A DNA stretch of 64,000 bases from JBCCDY01 sp039030555 (GCA_039030555.1 JBCCDY010000007.1:62001-126000), one strand, 5' to 3'. Counted from the first letter of the stretch, positions 18,661 to 27,912 are shown. The notes: generated from the sequence alone by a model not told the origin. Numbers and translations are program-made.

Positions 18661-19497
18661 TATGCCTTTTATTTGCCCTAAATAAGAGTTTCCAAAAAGG
18701 TTAAGATGAACTAAAAGCGGATAAAGATTATGAAGGTCGATTCTTTCGTAGAAACCAGGCTCTAAGGGGTAATTCTCATTGTAGACATCCAGGTAAGTCC
18801 GATCAAATCCTCCAAAAAGTTGCGTAAAAGCTAAATCCATTTCCCTATGGCCAAAATAAATTGCCGGATCGATTAAAGCAGGAAGCCCGTTTGAATCAAC
18901 CATTAAATTCCCACTCCATAGATCACCGTGAATTAGTGCCGGTTTTTCCTCAGGAATCAGCGATTCTAACTTTGGAATAAGCTTCTCAAAACTTTTCCAG
19001 CTTGCCTGATCTCCTAAATCCTTCTCCTTTGCGAGGCTAATCTGTTTTCCAAGTCTTTCATGAATAAAGAATTCAATCCAGCTTTCGTGCTGCTGATTGG
19101 ATTGATTTAAACTTCCAATGTAATTACTGAAATTCAAGCCGAAATGAGAGTTGGATTCCTGATGCAATTCTGCCAGGTTCTCACCCAGGGATTTCCAATA
19201 ATCAGTTCTTTTTGCACCGCTTTCAATAAACTCGGTAAGAAGAAAATTCGACCCTGAAGAGATGGGCTTTGGAACCGATCCCGGATAGTATTTATCTAAA
19301 AAATCTAAACTCTGTTCTTCAATTGGGAAAAAATCGTCTGGAACATTTTTATTAACCTTTATGAAAAAAGGACCGTGAGAGGTTTCCAACTTCATCGCAT
19401 TATTGATGCAACCTCCTCCTAGCGTTTTGAATTCCGTTACATCGACTTCGGAACCGAGAGATTCTTTCAGGATTCGATTTAAAAAATCGTGGTTCAT
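18643..19497 (-). CDS. Fructosamine kinase family protein
   Basis: 284 residues of the fructosamine-3-kinase/ketosamine kinase family, related to aminoglycoside phosphotransferases. It phosphorylates sugar-amine adducts, which leads to protein deglycation. The N-terminus carries TLGGGCINNA. The catalytic loop HGDLWSGN is at 190-197, the metal-binding DPA at 210-212 and GHREMDLA at 216-223, all diagnostic. Its start overlaps the stop of the tyrosine phosphatase gene by four bases (ATGA), so the two form an operon. The pairing of this kinase with a small tyrosine phosphatase recurs in bacteria and fits a shared role in protein repair or signalling, but the substrate is not known here. Confidence 0.88.
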   Translation of the reverse strand: MNHDFLNRILKESLGSEVDVTEFKTLGGGCINNAMKLETSHGPFFIKVNKNVPDDFFPIEEQSLDFLDKYYPGSVPKPISSGSNFLLTEFIESGAKRTDYWKSLGENLAELHQESNSHFGLNFSNYIGSLNQSNQQHESWIEFFIHERLGKQISLAKEKDLGDQASWKSFEKLIPKLESLIPEEKPALIHGDLWSGNLMVDSNGLPALIDPAIYFGHREMDLAFTQLFGGFDRTYLDVYNENYPLEPGFYERIDLHNLYPLLVHLNLFGNSYLGQIKGILSRFI

Positions 19498-19985
19498 ACA
19501 GGTTTTAAATCCGGATTGGATTTCAGGATCTCATTCAGTAATTTCTCTGAAGATCTCCGAAGCATCTTATAGACTTTTTCAAATCCATCTTGCCCACCGA
19601 AATACGGATCAGGAACGTCAGCATCAGGATGTTCAGGATCAAAAAACCTCATTTTTTTTATCCTGGCTTTAGGATTCTTCGCTTTAGACATCAGTTGGAT
19701 AGTATTTGTGAGATTACTTTCGTCCATAGGAATGACGAAGTCGAAATCCTCAAAATCCTCAACGCCAAGCTGCCTTGCCTTATGATCAGTCTCAATATTC
19801 ATTTCACCCAAGGTTTTTAAAGCCCTGGGATCCGGAGGTTCGCCAATATGGTAATCCGAAGTACCACAAGAATCTACTTCAATTATATTTTCAAGGCTCT
19901 TTTCTTTTAGTAAGTCTTTGAAAATAGCCTCTGCCATTGGCGATCTGCAGATGTTGCCCAGGCATACGAAAAGTACTTTTACCAT
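19494..19985 (-). CDS. Low molecular weight protein-tyrosine phosphatase
   Basis: 163 residues of the LMW-PTP family. The phosphate loop CLGNICRS (8-15) with nucleophile Cys8 and the general-acid motif DPY (126-128) are both present, so the enzyme should be active. It is cytosolic and hydrolyses phosphotyrosine or related small phosphates. It lies 3 bases downstream of the adenine deaminase gene and overlaps the fructosamine kinase gene by four bases, giving a three-gene minus-strand operon. No exopolysaccharide tyrosine kinase lies nearby, so a role in capsule control is not supported by this context. Confidence 0.9.
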   Translation of the reverse strand: MVKVLFVCLGNICRSPMAEAIFKDLLKEKSLENIIEVDSCGTSDYHIGEPPDPRALKTLGEMNIETDHKARQLGVEDFEDFDFVIPMDESNLTNTIQLMSKAKNPKARIKKMRFFDPEHPDADVPDPYFGGQDGFEKVYKMLRRSSEKLLNEILKSNPDLKPV

Positions 19986-19988
19986 ACT

Positions 19989-21908
19989 TTAAGATTTTTT
20001 TCTGAACAGCTTTTCAAACGAAGTTTTTAAGTCTGTTCCGAACTCCGAGAGCCGGTCTTTTGCATCCTCGAAAGAGTCTTTGTTGTTATCCGTGAATTCC
20101 TCAAACTCACTTTTGATCTTCTCACCGCTCTTTTTAAGTTCCTCTAAGCGTTCGTCAAATTCCTTTCTTACTTCGCTGTTTTTGTCTGACATATCTTCAA
20201 ACAAATCGTCCAGCTTTTTCCCTAATTCAGCAAAATATGATTCTGCTTTTCCTTTTGATTCATTTCCCATGTTTATAAAATTATCAGTGAATTGAAATGT
20301 TTTTCCATTAAATAGGCCCTTATCACTTAACTTCAGACTAGGTATTACCAATAAAGCCATAAAAGATAAAGTCATAAATGGCGATCCGAGTTCAGATCCC
20401 ATCTCTTTCGCCATTTGATCAATTTCCGTATAATCTTTAGATACCTGGTAGCCGTCTCTATTGGTCATCAGTCCAGCGACCGGAAGGGCTATAATCTTTT
20501 TGTTTTCTAGGTTAACGGCACTTATACCTCCCTTCTCCGCAATGATCAGATTGATCGCTTCACAAATAGACTGGTCATCAACTCCCACAGCTACAATATT
20601 GTGCGAATCATGGGCTACGGAAGAAGCAATGGCACCGGATTTTAATCCGAAGCCCTTTATAAAAGCTTTGGAGGGGTTTTCGGTGGGTTGATAGCGATTA
20701 ACCACCACTATTTTTAGAATATCGTTTTGTGGATTAGAAACCACATTTTGATCCAAAATCCGTGCTTCAGTTACCAATTCATTGGTGATCAACTCTCCAT
20801 CTAAGGCCTCGATAACCCTGATTTTTTCCCCCTCTGCTGCTACCACTAAAGAATCTTTAGATATCGGATGAGCATTAAAATTGTTTGGCGCCTCAGTTTT
20901 AAATTGAGGGATTAGACTCTTTCCATTTTCAGAGACCTTTTTCCCATTGATATAAGCTTCCTTAACCTGGAAGTTTTCCAGATCATGACATACGATAAAA
21001 TCAGCTGGGTCGCCTACCTTAAGTTGTCCGACATCCAGTTTATAGTGCTCGATCGGATTCAAACATGCCGCTTGCAATACTTTGAATTTATCTATGCCAT
21101 TCGCCACGGCCCTCGCTGCCAATTGATTAATATGCCCTAATTCAAGACTATCAGGATGTTTATCATCGCTACAAAGCATCATATTTTCATAATGATCTTC
21201 CAACAATGGATATAGGGCTTCAAAATTCTTTGCAGCGCTACCCTCCCGAATGATAATCTTCATTCCATAATTGAGCTTACCCAGAGCTTCATCAGCTGAA
21301 TAACATTCGTGATCAGTAGATATGCCAGCATCAATATAAATTTTTGCCTGTTCTCCTTTCAAACCCGGGGCGTGCCCATCTACAGGCTTACCGTGTTTAA
21401 CAGCTGAAGCGATTTTTGCTTTAACTTCCGGATCATCATTCAAAACTCCTGGCCAGTTCATCATCTCCGAGAGGTATTTTATCTCCTTTCTGGAAAGTAG
21501 TTCATCAACCTGCTCCATGGAAATTTGTGCGCCAGCGGTTTCAAAAGGTGTGGCAGGCACGCAAGAAGGGGCTCCAAAGTAAAACTTGAAGTTGACCTCA
21601 GAACCGTTTTCGATCATAAAATTCACACCTTCTACCCCAAGTACATTACCAATTTCATGAGGGTCGGAAACCGTAGCTACCGTTCCATGAACAACGGCCA
21701 TCCTGGCAAATTCTGTGGGCACGAGCATGGAACTTTCAATATGGACGTGGGCATCAATAAACCCAGGCATTAAAAACCCATTAACCGATTCATCGATTAC
21801 ATTTATTTTTTTGATCATGCCCTCTTCCACTATTATTTCAGAAGGCTTAATACTCCTTTCATGGATATTGACAAGGTTTCCCTTGATTGAAAATGAATTT
21901 AAACTCAT
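19989..21908 (-). CDS. ade: Adenine deaminase with charged coiled-coil C-terminal extension
   Basis: Deaminates adenine to hypoxanthine for purine salvage. 639 residues of the amidohydrolase-type Ade family: the metal-binding HVH is at 54-56 in PGFIDAHVHIESS, followed by the conserved VSDPHEIGNV, DGHAPG and SDDKHP motifs and the Ade-specific C-terminal domain. The family fold ends near residue 545. Residues 547-639 form an added Lys/Glu-rich, probably helical segment resembling YtxH or apolipoprotein-like proteins. It begins with Met (ATG at 20270-20268) like a former separate gene. First gene of a three-gene operon with the phosphatase and the fructosamine kinase. Confidence 0.9.
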   Translation of the reverse strand: MSLNSFSIKGNLVNIHERSIKPSEIIVEEGMIKKINVIDESVNGFLMPGFIDAHVHIESSMLVPTEFARMAVVHGTVATVSDPHEIGNVLGVEGVNFMIENGSEVNFKFYFGAPSCVPATPFETAGAQISMEQVDELLSRKEIKYLSEMMNWPGVLNDDPEVKAKIASAVKHGKPVDGHAPGLKGEQAKIYIDAGISTDHECYSADEALGKLNYGMKIIIREGSAAKNFEALYPLLEDHYENMMLCSDDKHPDSLELGHINQLAARAVANGIDKFKVLQAACLNPIEHYKLDVGQLKVGDPADFIVCHDLENFQVKEAYINGKKVSENGKSLIPQFKTEAPNNFNAHPISKDSLVVAAEGEKIRVIEALDGELITNELVTEARILDQNVVSNPQNDILKIVVVNRYQPTENPSKAFIKGFGLKSGAIASSVAHDSHNIVAVGVDDQSICEAINLIIAEKGGISAVNLENKKIIALPVAGLMTNRDGYQVSKDYTEIDQMAKEMGSELGSPFMTLSFMALLVIPSLKLSDKGLFNGKTFQFTDNFINMGNESKGKAESYFAELGKKLDDLFEDMSDKNSEVRKEFDERLEELKKSGEKIKSEFEEFTDNNKDSFEDAKDRLSEFGTDLKTSFEKLFRKKS

Positions 21909-21958
21909 TGAATATTTAGTATTCTATTACTTCATTCAATATAACTTTCTTTGTTTAT

Positions 21959-21966
21959 TATCTTTG
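21959..21966 (+). promoter_or_regulatory. -7 element upstream of the small exported Cys-protein/cmk/ispH genes
   Basis: TATCTTTG matches TAnnTTTG exactly and ends 7 bases before the GTG of the small gene at 21974, so the mRNA would have almost no leader. No good TTTG box at 17-23 bases was seen. The spacing suggests it may serve cmk as well. Confidence 0.4.
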
Positions 21967-21973
21967 AGCCATC

Positions 21974-22135
21974 GTGAAAAAGCTCTGGTATAAGAAAATT
22001 CTAATTTGGACGCTAAGCCTCGCTGTCATTTCCATGACGGCAGAATCCTGTGCTTCCTCCAAACCAAGAAAACAAAAAAGACATTCTAAACTCAAACCCG
22101 GAAAGCCCATCCCTTGCCCTATTAAGGATTGCTGA
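21974..22135 (+). CDS. 53-residue exported Cys-containing peptide, possible lipoprotein
   Basis: GTG start at 21974, TGA at 22133-22135. The N-terminus is basic, followed by a hydrophobic stretch (ILIWTLSLAVIS) and then AESC, a loose lipobox (Bacteroidota lipoboxes are relaxed). The mature part is short and very basic, and ends PCPIKDC with two more cysteines. It sits 3 bases before cmk and would be co-transcribed with it. I recall similar tiny proteins with a CPxKDC end in Bacteroidota, but their function is unknown. Too short for many gene finders. The case rests on the signal-like N-terminus, tight spacing and the promoter element just upstream. Confidence 0.6.
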   Translation: MKKLWYKKILIWTLSLAVISMTAESCASSKPRKQKRHSKLKPGKPIPCPIKDC

Positions 22136-22138
22136 GTT

Positions 22139-22846
22139 ATGGAAAAGATTATTGTGGCTATTGATGGATATTCTGCTTGTGGAAAGAGTAGCACTGCAAA
22201 AGTTGTTGCCAAAGAATTGGATTATGGATACATAGATACCGGAGCAATGTACAGGGCCGTTACACTTTATTTCCATGAGAACTATTTGAATTGTCACAAT
22301 CCGAAAGAGTTAGCCAAAGGTCTCGAAAACATAAACATTGAATTCAAATATGATCCTGAATCAGGTCAAAACGTGACCTATTTGAATGGCTTAAATGTTG
22401 AAGAGGAGATCAGGAAAATGTACATCTCCAAAAAAGTAAGTGAAGTCAGTGCCATTCCCGAGGTGAGAAGAGCCATGGTTACTCAGCAACAGAAGATGGG
22501 AAAGAAAAAAGGAATTGTGATGGACGGCAGAGATATTGGTACGGTAGTATTCCCAGGTGCGGAGTTGAAAATATTCATGACTGCCGATTTTCAGAAAAGA
22601 GCGGAACGAAGGCAAAAGGAATTGCTTGAAAAAGGGGAGCTGGTAGACTTGGAGGAAATTATGGAAAACCTTCGGAAACGAGATCTTCTGGATACTTCCC
22701 GTAAGGAAAGTCCATTAAGAAAAGCAGACGAGGCTTTTGAAATTGACACCACCCACGTGACACTTCAGGAACAAGTAGACAAAATATTAAACTTGACGAC
22801 CACAAAATTGGTTGAAACAGAGAAAAGTAGACAAAAAAGTATATGA
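22139..22846 (+). CDS. cmk: Cytidylate kinase
   Basis: Transfers phosphate from ATP to CMP or dCMP, an essential step of pyrimidine nucleotide recycling in the cytosol. 235 residues with the P-loop GYSACGKSS (10-18), the GAMYRA substrate motif, MDGRDIGTVVFP, and the lid and C-terminal RKESPL segment typical of CMP kinases. It follows a tiny exported gene by 3 bases, and its stop overlaps the start of ispH by four bases (ATGA). The tail after about residue 220 is Lys/Glu-rich. Confidence 0.95.
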   Translation: MEKIIVAIDGYSACGKSSTAKVVAKELDYGYIDTGAMYRAVTLYFHENYLNCHNPKELAKGLENINIEFKYDPESGQNVTYLNGLNVEEEIRKMYISKKVSEVSAIPEVRRAMVTQQQKMGKKKGIVMDGRDIGTVVFPGAELKIFMTADFQKRAERRQKELLEKGELVDLEEIMENLRKRDLLDTSRKESPLRKADEAFEIDTTHVTLQEQVDKILNLTTTKLVETEKSRQKSI

Positions 22847-23748
22847 ACGATATAAAAGTAACTATAGATCAAAATTCGGGGTATTGCTTTGGAGTTGAGT
22901 TTGCCATTCAAATGGCCGAAGATGAAATGGAAGACTCTGGAAAGCTTTATTGCCTCGGCGATATTGTTCACAACGATATGGAAGTCGAACGCTTGAATGC
23001 GAAGGGGCTGAAAGTAATCAGTAGGGACGACTTAATAAATATAAAAGATAGTAAAGTGCTCATTCGTGCTCATGGAGAGCCACCTGAAACGTATGAGCTT
23101 GCTATGAAGAACAATATTGAGTTGATCGATGCATCATGTCCTGTAGTCCTAAAGCTCCAAAATAGGATTAAAGGTGCTTATGACAAGCTTCAGGAAAATA
23201 GTGGTCAATTAGTTATTTATGGAAAAGAAGGTCATGCAGAAGTAATTGGTCTACAGGGACAAACCAACCAGGAGGCGATTGTGATCATGAATGAAAATGA
23301 TCTTGAAAAAATTGATTTCACAAAGCCGGTAGTGCTATTTAGTCAGACTACAAAGAGTACGGCTGGCTTTTATAAGATTAAAGAACTCATTGAAAACCGG
23401 ATTAGAGAAGCAAACGGAGAGCTTGAAGAATTGGACTTTAAAGCCAATGATAGTATTTGTAGACAAGTATCGAACAGAGAGCCTCAATTAGAAAAGTTTG
23501 CAAAAGAATACGACGTTATCGTCTTTGTAGCAGGAAAGAAAAGTTCGAATGGAAAAGTGCTTTATAATGTGTGTAAGCAACAAAATGAACGCACTTTTTT
23601 TGTAGAAAATCAGGGAGAGCTTAACCCGGATTGGTTTACTCAAGGTTGTACCGTTGGTATATGTGGGGCTACTTCAACCCCGATGTGGTTGATGGAAAAT
23701 GTCAAATCTGCAATTTTGAACCTCGAACTGGAACAAATGCAAGTATAA
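22843..23748 (+). CDS. ispH: 4-hydroxy-3-methylbut-2-enyl diphosphate reductase
   Basis: Last enzyme of the non-mevalonate (MEP) isoprenoid pathway. It reduces HMBPP to IPP and DMAPP with a [4Fe-4S] cluster. 301 residues. The three cluster cysteines are present (Cys15 in GYCFGV, Cys99 in DASCPV, Cys206 in SICRQVSNRE), as are the active-site histidines (H43 in IVHND, H77 in RAHGEPP) and the catalytic Glu in GHAEVIG. It overlaps cmk by four bases. The cmk-ispH pairing is found in several bacterial groups. Confidence 0.95.
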   Translation: MNDIKVTIDQNSGYCFGVEFAIQMAEDEMEDSGKLYCLGDIVHNDMEVERLNAKGLKVISRDDLINIKDSKVLIRAHGEPPETYELAMKNNIELIDASCPVVLKLQNRIKGAYDKLQENSGQLVIYGKEGHAEVIGLQGQTNQEAIVIMNENDLEKIDFTKPVVLFSQTTKSTAGFYKIKELIENRIREANGELEELDFKANDSICRQVSNREPQLEKFAKEYDVIVFVAGKKSSNGKVLYNVCKQQNERTFFVENQGELNPDWFTQGCTVGICGATSTPMWLMENVKSAILNLELEQMQV

Positions 23749-23801
23749 TCCAGTTGGTTTTGGAATAGTCAAATAACTAGATTAAATGACTAAAAAATTA
23801 T

Positions 23802-23809
23802 TATTTTTG
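23802..23809 (+). promoter_or_regulatory. -7 element for the nqr operon
   Basis: TATTTTTG, an exact TAnnTTTG match, lies 41 bases before the nqrA start codon in the 102-base gap after ispH. No TTTG at the expected distance was seen, so the assignment rests on the -7 box and position. Confidence 0.4.
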
Positions 23810-23850
23810 ATACATCCGGTATAATTTCACAACCTCATTAATCTCAAGAT

Positions 23851-25218
23851 ATGTCTAAAACGATCAAGCTTAAAAAAGGCTTTGATATAAACTTAAAGGG
23901 TAAAGCTGAAAAAATGATCGGTGACACAGTAATTGCTGAAACCTATGCGTTGAAGCCTACTGATTTCCCAAGCATTACCAGACCTAAGTTATTAGTAAAA
24001 GAAGGTGATAATGTAAAAGCCGGGACTCCAGTATTTTTTGACAAAATGATGGAGGACGTTTATTACTGTTCACCCGTAAGTGGAGAAATTGCAGAAATAA
24101 AACGAGGAGCCAAACGCAAGTTATTAGAGGTTGTAATATTGGCCGATAAGCAAGTTGAGTTTGAATCATTGAAAAAATGGGATAACTCATCTTTAAAACA
24201 GGCTGAAAAGAAAGATCTTATTGAAGCCCTTACAAAAGGAGGAGTTTGGCCACACATCATACAAAGACCATACGGAATAGTAGCTAATCCTGAAGACGAA
24301 CCGTTAAACATTTACATATCCGGATTTGATTCTCATCCTCTGGCTCCTGATTATGGATTTGCGCTCAAAGATGATAAGGAAAGCTTTCAGGCTGGATTAA
24401 GTGTTCTTGCAAAGCTTACGGCAGGAAAAGTTCACTTAAATTTAAATGCTGATGGCGAAGTTAGTCAGCTTTATCAGGGATTAAATGATGTAGAGATAAA
24501 TCACTTCCAAGGGGCTCATCCTGTTGGAAACGTAGGTGTTCAAATACACCACTTGAAACCAATTAATAAAGGCGACATCGTTTGGACGGTTAGCCCGATA
24601 GGAGTTGTTGAGATTGGGCGCTTAATTTCACAGGGTCAATACAACACCGAAAAGTTAATTTCTGTCGCAGGGTCGGAAGTGAAATCGCCTAAGTATATGA
24701 AAATATATGCAGGTACTGCAATCAAAAAAGTTGTAGAAGGTAATATAGAAGGGGATCATGTAAGATATATATCTGGAAACCCTCTTACCGGAGAAAAAAT
24801 AGCTTTAGAAGGTTATCTTGGATTCTATCACAATCAGATCTCTGTTATTCCTGAAGGGGATTATCATGAAATGTTCGGATGGATCTTACCTTCCGCGAAA
24901 AAATTAAGCTTCCAGAGAGCTTTTGGGCTTCTATCATTTTTGAATGGTAAAAATAAGGAGTACGAGTTAGATACGAATACAAGAGGCGAAAAAAGAGCCT
25001 TCGTTCAGACAGGAGTTTTTGAAAAGGTTACTCCTATGGATATTCTTCCTGTACATCTTTTGAAAGCTATTATGGCTGAAGATTATGATGAGATGGAGGC
25101 GCTCGGGATTTACGAGGTTATTGAAGAAGATTTAGCTCTTTGTGAGTTCGTGGACGTATCAAAACATGACGTTCAAAAAATAGTTAGGGAAGGACTAGAT
25201 TTAATAAGAATAGGTTAA
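23851..25218 (+). CDS. nqrA: Na+-translocating NADH:quinone reductase subunit A
   Basis: Peripheral subunit of the Na+-NQR complex, which oxidises NADH, reduces quinone and pumps sodium. 455 residues, close to the usual 446. Recognised by the N-terminal biotinyl-like domain (LKKGFDINLKGKAE, VKAGTPVFFDK), the central GAHPVGNVGVQIHH motif and the C-terminal MDILPVHLLKAIMAEDYDEME region. No membrane spans. First gene of nqrABCDE. Confidence 0.97.
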   Translation: MSKTIKLKKGFDINLKGKAEKMIGDTVIAETYALKPTDFPSITRPKLLVKEGDNVKAGTPVFFDKMMEDVYYCSPVSGEIAEIKRGAKRKLLEVVILADKQVEFESLKKWDNSSLKQAEKKDLIEALTKGGVWPHIIQRPYGIVANPEDEPLNIYISGFDSHPLAPDYGFALKDDKESFQAGLSVLAKLTAGKVHLNLNADGEVSQLYQGLNDVEINHFQGAHPVGNVGVQIHHLKPINKGDIVWTVSPIGVVEIGRLISQGQYNTEKLISVAGSEVKSPKYMKIYAGTAIKKVVEGNIEGDHVRYISGNPLTGEKIALEGYLGFYHNQISVIPEGDYHEMFGWILPSAKKLSFQRAFGLLSFLNGKNKEYELDTNTRGEKRAFVQTGVFEKVTPMDILPVHLLKAIMAEDYDEMEALGIYEVIEEDLALCEFVDVSKHDVQKIVREGLDLIRIG

Positions 25219-25277
25219 TAACACCTGTTGGTTTTTATAGCCTTTAAGGTATTATTTTATAGTTAAAACGATTATAA

Positions 25278-26477
25278 ATGAAAGTGATACGAGATTTTCT
25301 GGATAAGCAGAAAGAACACTTTGAAAAAGGGGGTAAGTGGGAGAAATTTTATTATATCTACGAAGCTCATGAGACCCTTCTTTATTCTCCAAAAAGTACT
25401 GCTAGTGCAAAAGGAGTACAGATAAGAGATGCTATCGACTTGAAAAGGTTGATGATGACCGTGATTATTGCAATGGTTCCGTGCCTTCTTTTTGGTATGT
25501 GGAACGTTGGTTATCAACATCATATAGCAACGGGTCAGGCTGTAACATTTTTAGAGCAATTCCTACTTGGGGCACAGGTGGTTTTGCCTGTAGTTATCGT
25601 TTCTTATGCAACAGGACTTTCAATAGAATTTACGTTCGCAACAATTAGAAGGCATCCCGTAAACGAAGGCTTTCTGGTAACGGGAATGCTAATACCTTTA
25701 ATTATGCCCCCTACCGTTCCTTTATGGCAAGTTGCAATGGGAACAGCTTTTGGTGTAATAATTGGGAAAGAAGTTTTTGGTGGAACTGGGATGAACATCC
25801 TAAATGTAGCGTTAACAGCTAGAGCATTTCTATATTTTGCTTATCCTGGGGAACTATCAGGTGATGTTTGGACGTACATAGGAGATGCAAGTGTGGTTGA
25901 AGGCTACTCAGGAGCTACTGCTTTAGCTGTGGCACAGGAATTTGGAACGAGTACTGCTAATGGTTCCGTTCTGGAAGGGCTGGCTAGTTATAATTGGTCA
26001 GCAGGTTTATTTAACGTGCAAAATTTAACCCTAGGAATTATTCCTGGGTCTATTGGGGAAACTTCTGCTGTTATGGCTTTAGTTGGAGCCATTATTTTAA
26101 TAGTGACAGGAGTAGGGAGTTGGCAAATTATGTTGAGTGTAGTAGTTGGAGCTTTAGCCGCTGGAGGTTTATTAAATGTACTTGCAGTGAACGATTACAT
26201 GGCAATGCCAGCCTATTATCACATTATAATAGGTGGCTTTGCGTTTGGTACAGTATTTATGGCTACCGACCCTGTGAGTGCTGCTCATACGGAACGAGGG
26301 AAATGGATTTATGGATTCTTGGTTGGAGCTATTACTGTAATTATAAGAGTATTTAATCCGGCTTATCCGGAGGGTATTATGATGGCCATATTATTAATGA
26401 ATGTATTTGCGCCACTGATTGATCATTATGTAATTGAAGGAAACAAAAAAAGAAGATTAAAACGTGCGACAGTCTAA
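25278..26477 (+). CDS. nqrB: Na+-NQR subunit B
   Basis: Integral membrane subunit carrying covalent FMN and riboflavin, part of the sodium path. 399 residues with about ten hydrophobic helices. The flavinylation motif GYSGATALA gives Thr214 as the FMN-bearing residue, and the RnfD/NqrB motifs (GGTGMNILNVALTARAF, ATDPVSAAHTERGKW) are intact. It ends inside the start of nqrC (14-base overlap). Flavin attachment needs an ApbE-type transferase, which is not in this window. Confidence 0.97.
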   Translation: MKVIRDFLDKQKEHFEKGGKWEKFYYIYEAHETLLYSPKSTASAKGVQIRDAIDLKRLMMTVIIAMVPCLLFGMWNVGYQHHIATGQAVTFLEQFLLGAQVVLPVVIVSYATGLSIEFTFATIRRHPVNEGFLVTGMLIPLIMPPTVPLWQVAMGTAFGVIIGKEVFGGTGMNILNVALTARAFLYFAYPGELSGDVWTYIGDASVVEGYSGATALAVAQEFGTSTANGSVLEGLASYNWSAGLFNVQNLTLGIIPGSIGETSAVMALVGAIILIVTGVGSWQIMLSVVVGALAAGGLLNVLAVNDYMAMPAYYHIIIGGFAFGTVFMATDPVSAAHTERGKWIYGFLVGAITVIIRVFNPAYPEGIMMAILLMNVFAPLIDHYVIEGNKKRRLKRATV

Positions 26478-27225
26478 CACTTATGTAATTCTTTTTGCGG
26501 TTGTTCTTACGATCGTATTGGGTGGTTTGCTATCTCTAGCAGCCGTAGGATTAAAACCTATTCAAAAAATACAAGTAGAGCTTGACACCAAAAAGCAAAT
26601 TCTTGGTGCCGTTATGAGTCTTGACGGAAGCGAAGATGTTTTAAAATTATATGATGAGCGAACCGAAAGCTTTGTGGTCGATCATATGGGTAATATTATA
26701 TCGGAAGATGAAGATGGCAATAAACTTATTGCAGAGAACATCAACATTGGTAAGGAGTATAAAAAACCTGTTGAAGATCGAAAACTTCCTGTATTTAAGT
26801 TTTTGAGCTCTGAAGATCCTTCTAAAGCAGAATCTTATATTTTTCCGATGTATGGGAATGGATTATGGAATAATATATGGGCGTTTGTAGCTCTTGATAC
26901 TGATTTTAATACTATCAAAGGAGTTGCATTTGACCATGTAGGTGAAACGCCAGGCCTTGGAGCACGAATAACAAGCCCAGTTATTCAAGGAAGATATAAA
27001 GGAAAAGAAATATATGATGAATCCGGTAGTTTAGTTTCTATCACTATGGTTAAAGGTGAGAATGGAAATAATGAAGAACTTGGAAAGCACAAAGTTGATG
27101 GAATGTCAGGTGCAACCCTAACTGCCAAGGGTGTCAATGCGATGCTCGAATCCTATTTAAATTACTACCAACCGTATATCAAAAAGCTTAAAAACAATTC
27201 AAATTTATCGTTAAATACATTGTAA
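26464..27225 (+). CDS. nqrC: Na+-NQR subunit C
   Basis: Membrane-anchored periplasmic flavoprotein subunit. 253 residues starting at GTG 26464, overlapping nqrB by 14 bases. One N-terminal membrane span (residues 7-29), then an FMN-binding domain with GETPGLGARI and the flavinylation motif SGATLT, placing the covalent FMN on Thr218. Length and motifs match the family. Co-transcribed with nqrB and nqrD. Confidence 0.96.
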   Translation: MRQSNTYVILFAVVLTIVLGGLLSLAAVGLKPIQKIQVELDTKKQILGAVMSLDGSEDVLKLYDERTESFVVDHMGNIISEDEDGNKLIAENINIGKEYKKPVEDRKLPVFKFLSSEDPSKAESYIFPMYGNGLWNNIWAFVALDTDFNTIKGVAFDHVGETPGLGARITSPVIQGRYKGKEIYDESGSLVSITMVKGENGNNEELGKHKVDGMSGATLTAKGVNAMLESYLNYYQPYIKKLKNNSNLSLNTL

Positions 27226-27229
27226 CAAT

Positions 27230-27901
27230 ATGAGTACAGCTACAGTGGATGCGGATGTTCAGGTAAAGGAACCGGCTGAACCCCTCTTATCTAAAAGGAG
27301 AAAAAAAATTATTTCAGATCCTCTCAATGAGGATAACCCCATTACCGTACAGGTATTGGGAATTTGTTCTGCCCTTGCGGTTACGACACAAATGGAACCA
27401 ACCTTGGTAATGTCCATTGCGGTAATATTTGTGATTGTATCTTCCAATTTGATCGTTTCCTTATTAAGGAATTTGATTCCAAACAGGATTAGGATCATCG
27501 TTCAGTTATCAATAATAGCTTCTCTGGTTGTACTCGTTGATCAGGTTTTGAAAGCATATTTTTATGATGTTTCGAAACTACTTTCCGTATTTGTGGGACT
27601 TATCATTACAAATTGTATTGTAATGGGTAGACTAGAAGCCTTCGCTATGGCTAACAAGCCATTGGACTCTATATTGGACGGATTCGGTAGTGGTCTGGGT
27701 TATGCTTGGATCATACTTGTAGTGGCTTTTTTCAGAGAGCTCTTGGGTTCAGGTTCCGTTTTTGGTTTTAAAGTATTTGAGGCTATTGGCTGGTCCAGTT
27801 TTCCTAATAATGGACTAATGGTAAATTCAATTGGTGCTTTTGTAATACTAGGGCTTCTCATCTGGGTACAGAGAAATAAAACGGGTTACGTAGAACATTA
27901 G
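27230..27901 (+). CDS. nqrD: Na+-NQR subunit D
   Basis: Integral membrane subunit of the RnfE/NqrD family. 223 residues with six predicted membrane helices and the inverted-repeat fold shared with NqrE. Motifs GICSALAVTT, TNCIVMGRLEAFA and SGLGYAWIL are typical. A hydrophilic leader of about 30 residues precedes the first helix. It starts 4 bases after nqrC and ends 11 bases before nqrE. With NqrE it holds an intramembrane Fe-S centre through conserved cysteines (GICSAL, TNCIV). Confidence 0.96.
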   Translation: MSTATVDADVQVKEPAEPLLSKRRKKIISDPLNEDNPITVQVLGICSALAVTTQMEPTLVMSIAVIFVIVSSNLIVSLLRNLIPNRIRIIVQLSIIASLVVLVDQVLKAYFYDVSKLLSVFVGLIITNCIVMGRLEAFAMANKPLDSILDGFGSGLGYAWIILVVAFFRELLGSGSVFGFKVFEAIGWSSFPNNGLMVNSIGAFVILGLLIWVQRNKTGYVEH

Positions 27902-27912
27902 ATTTAATAATT

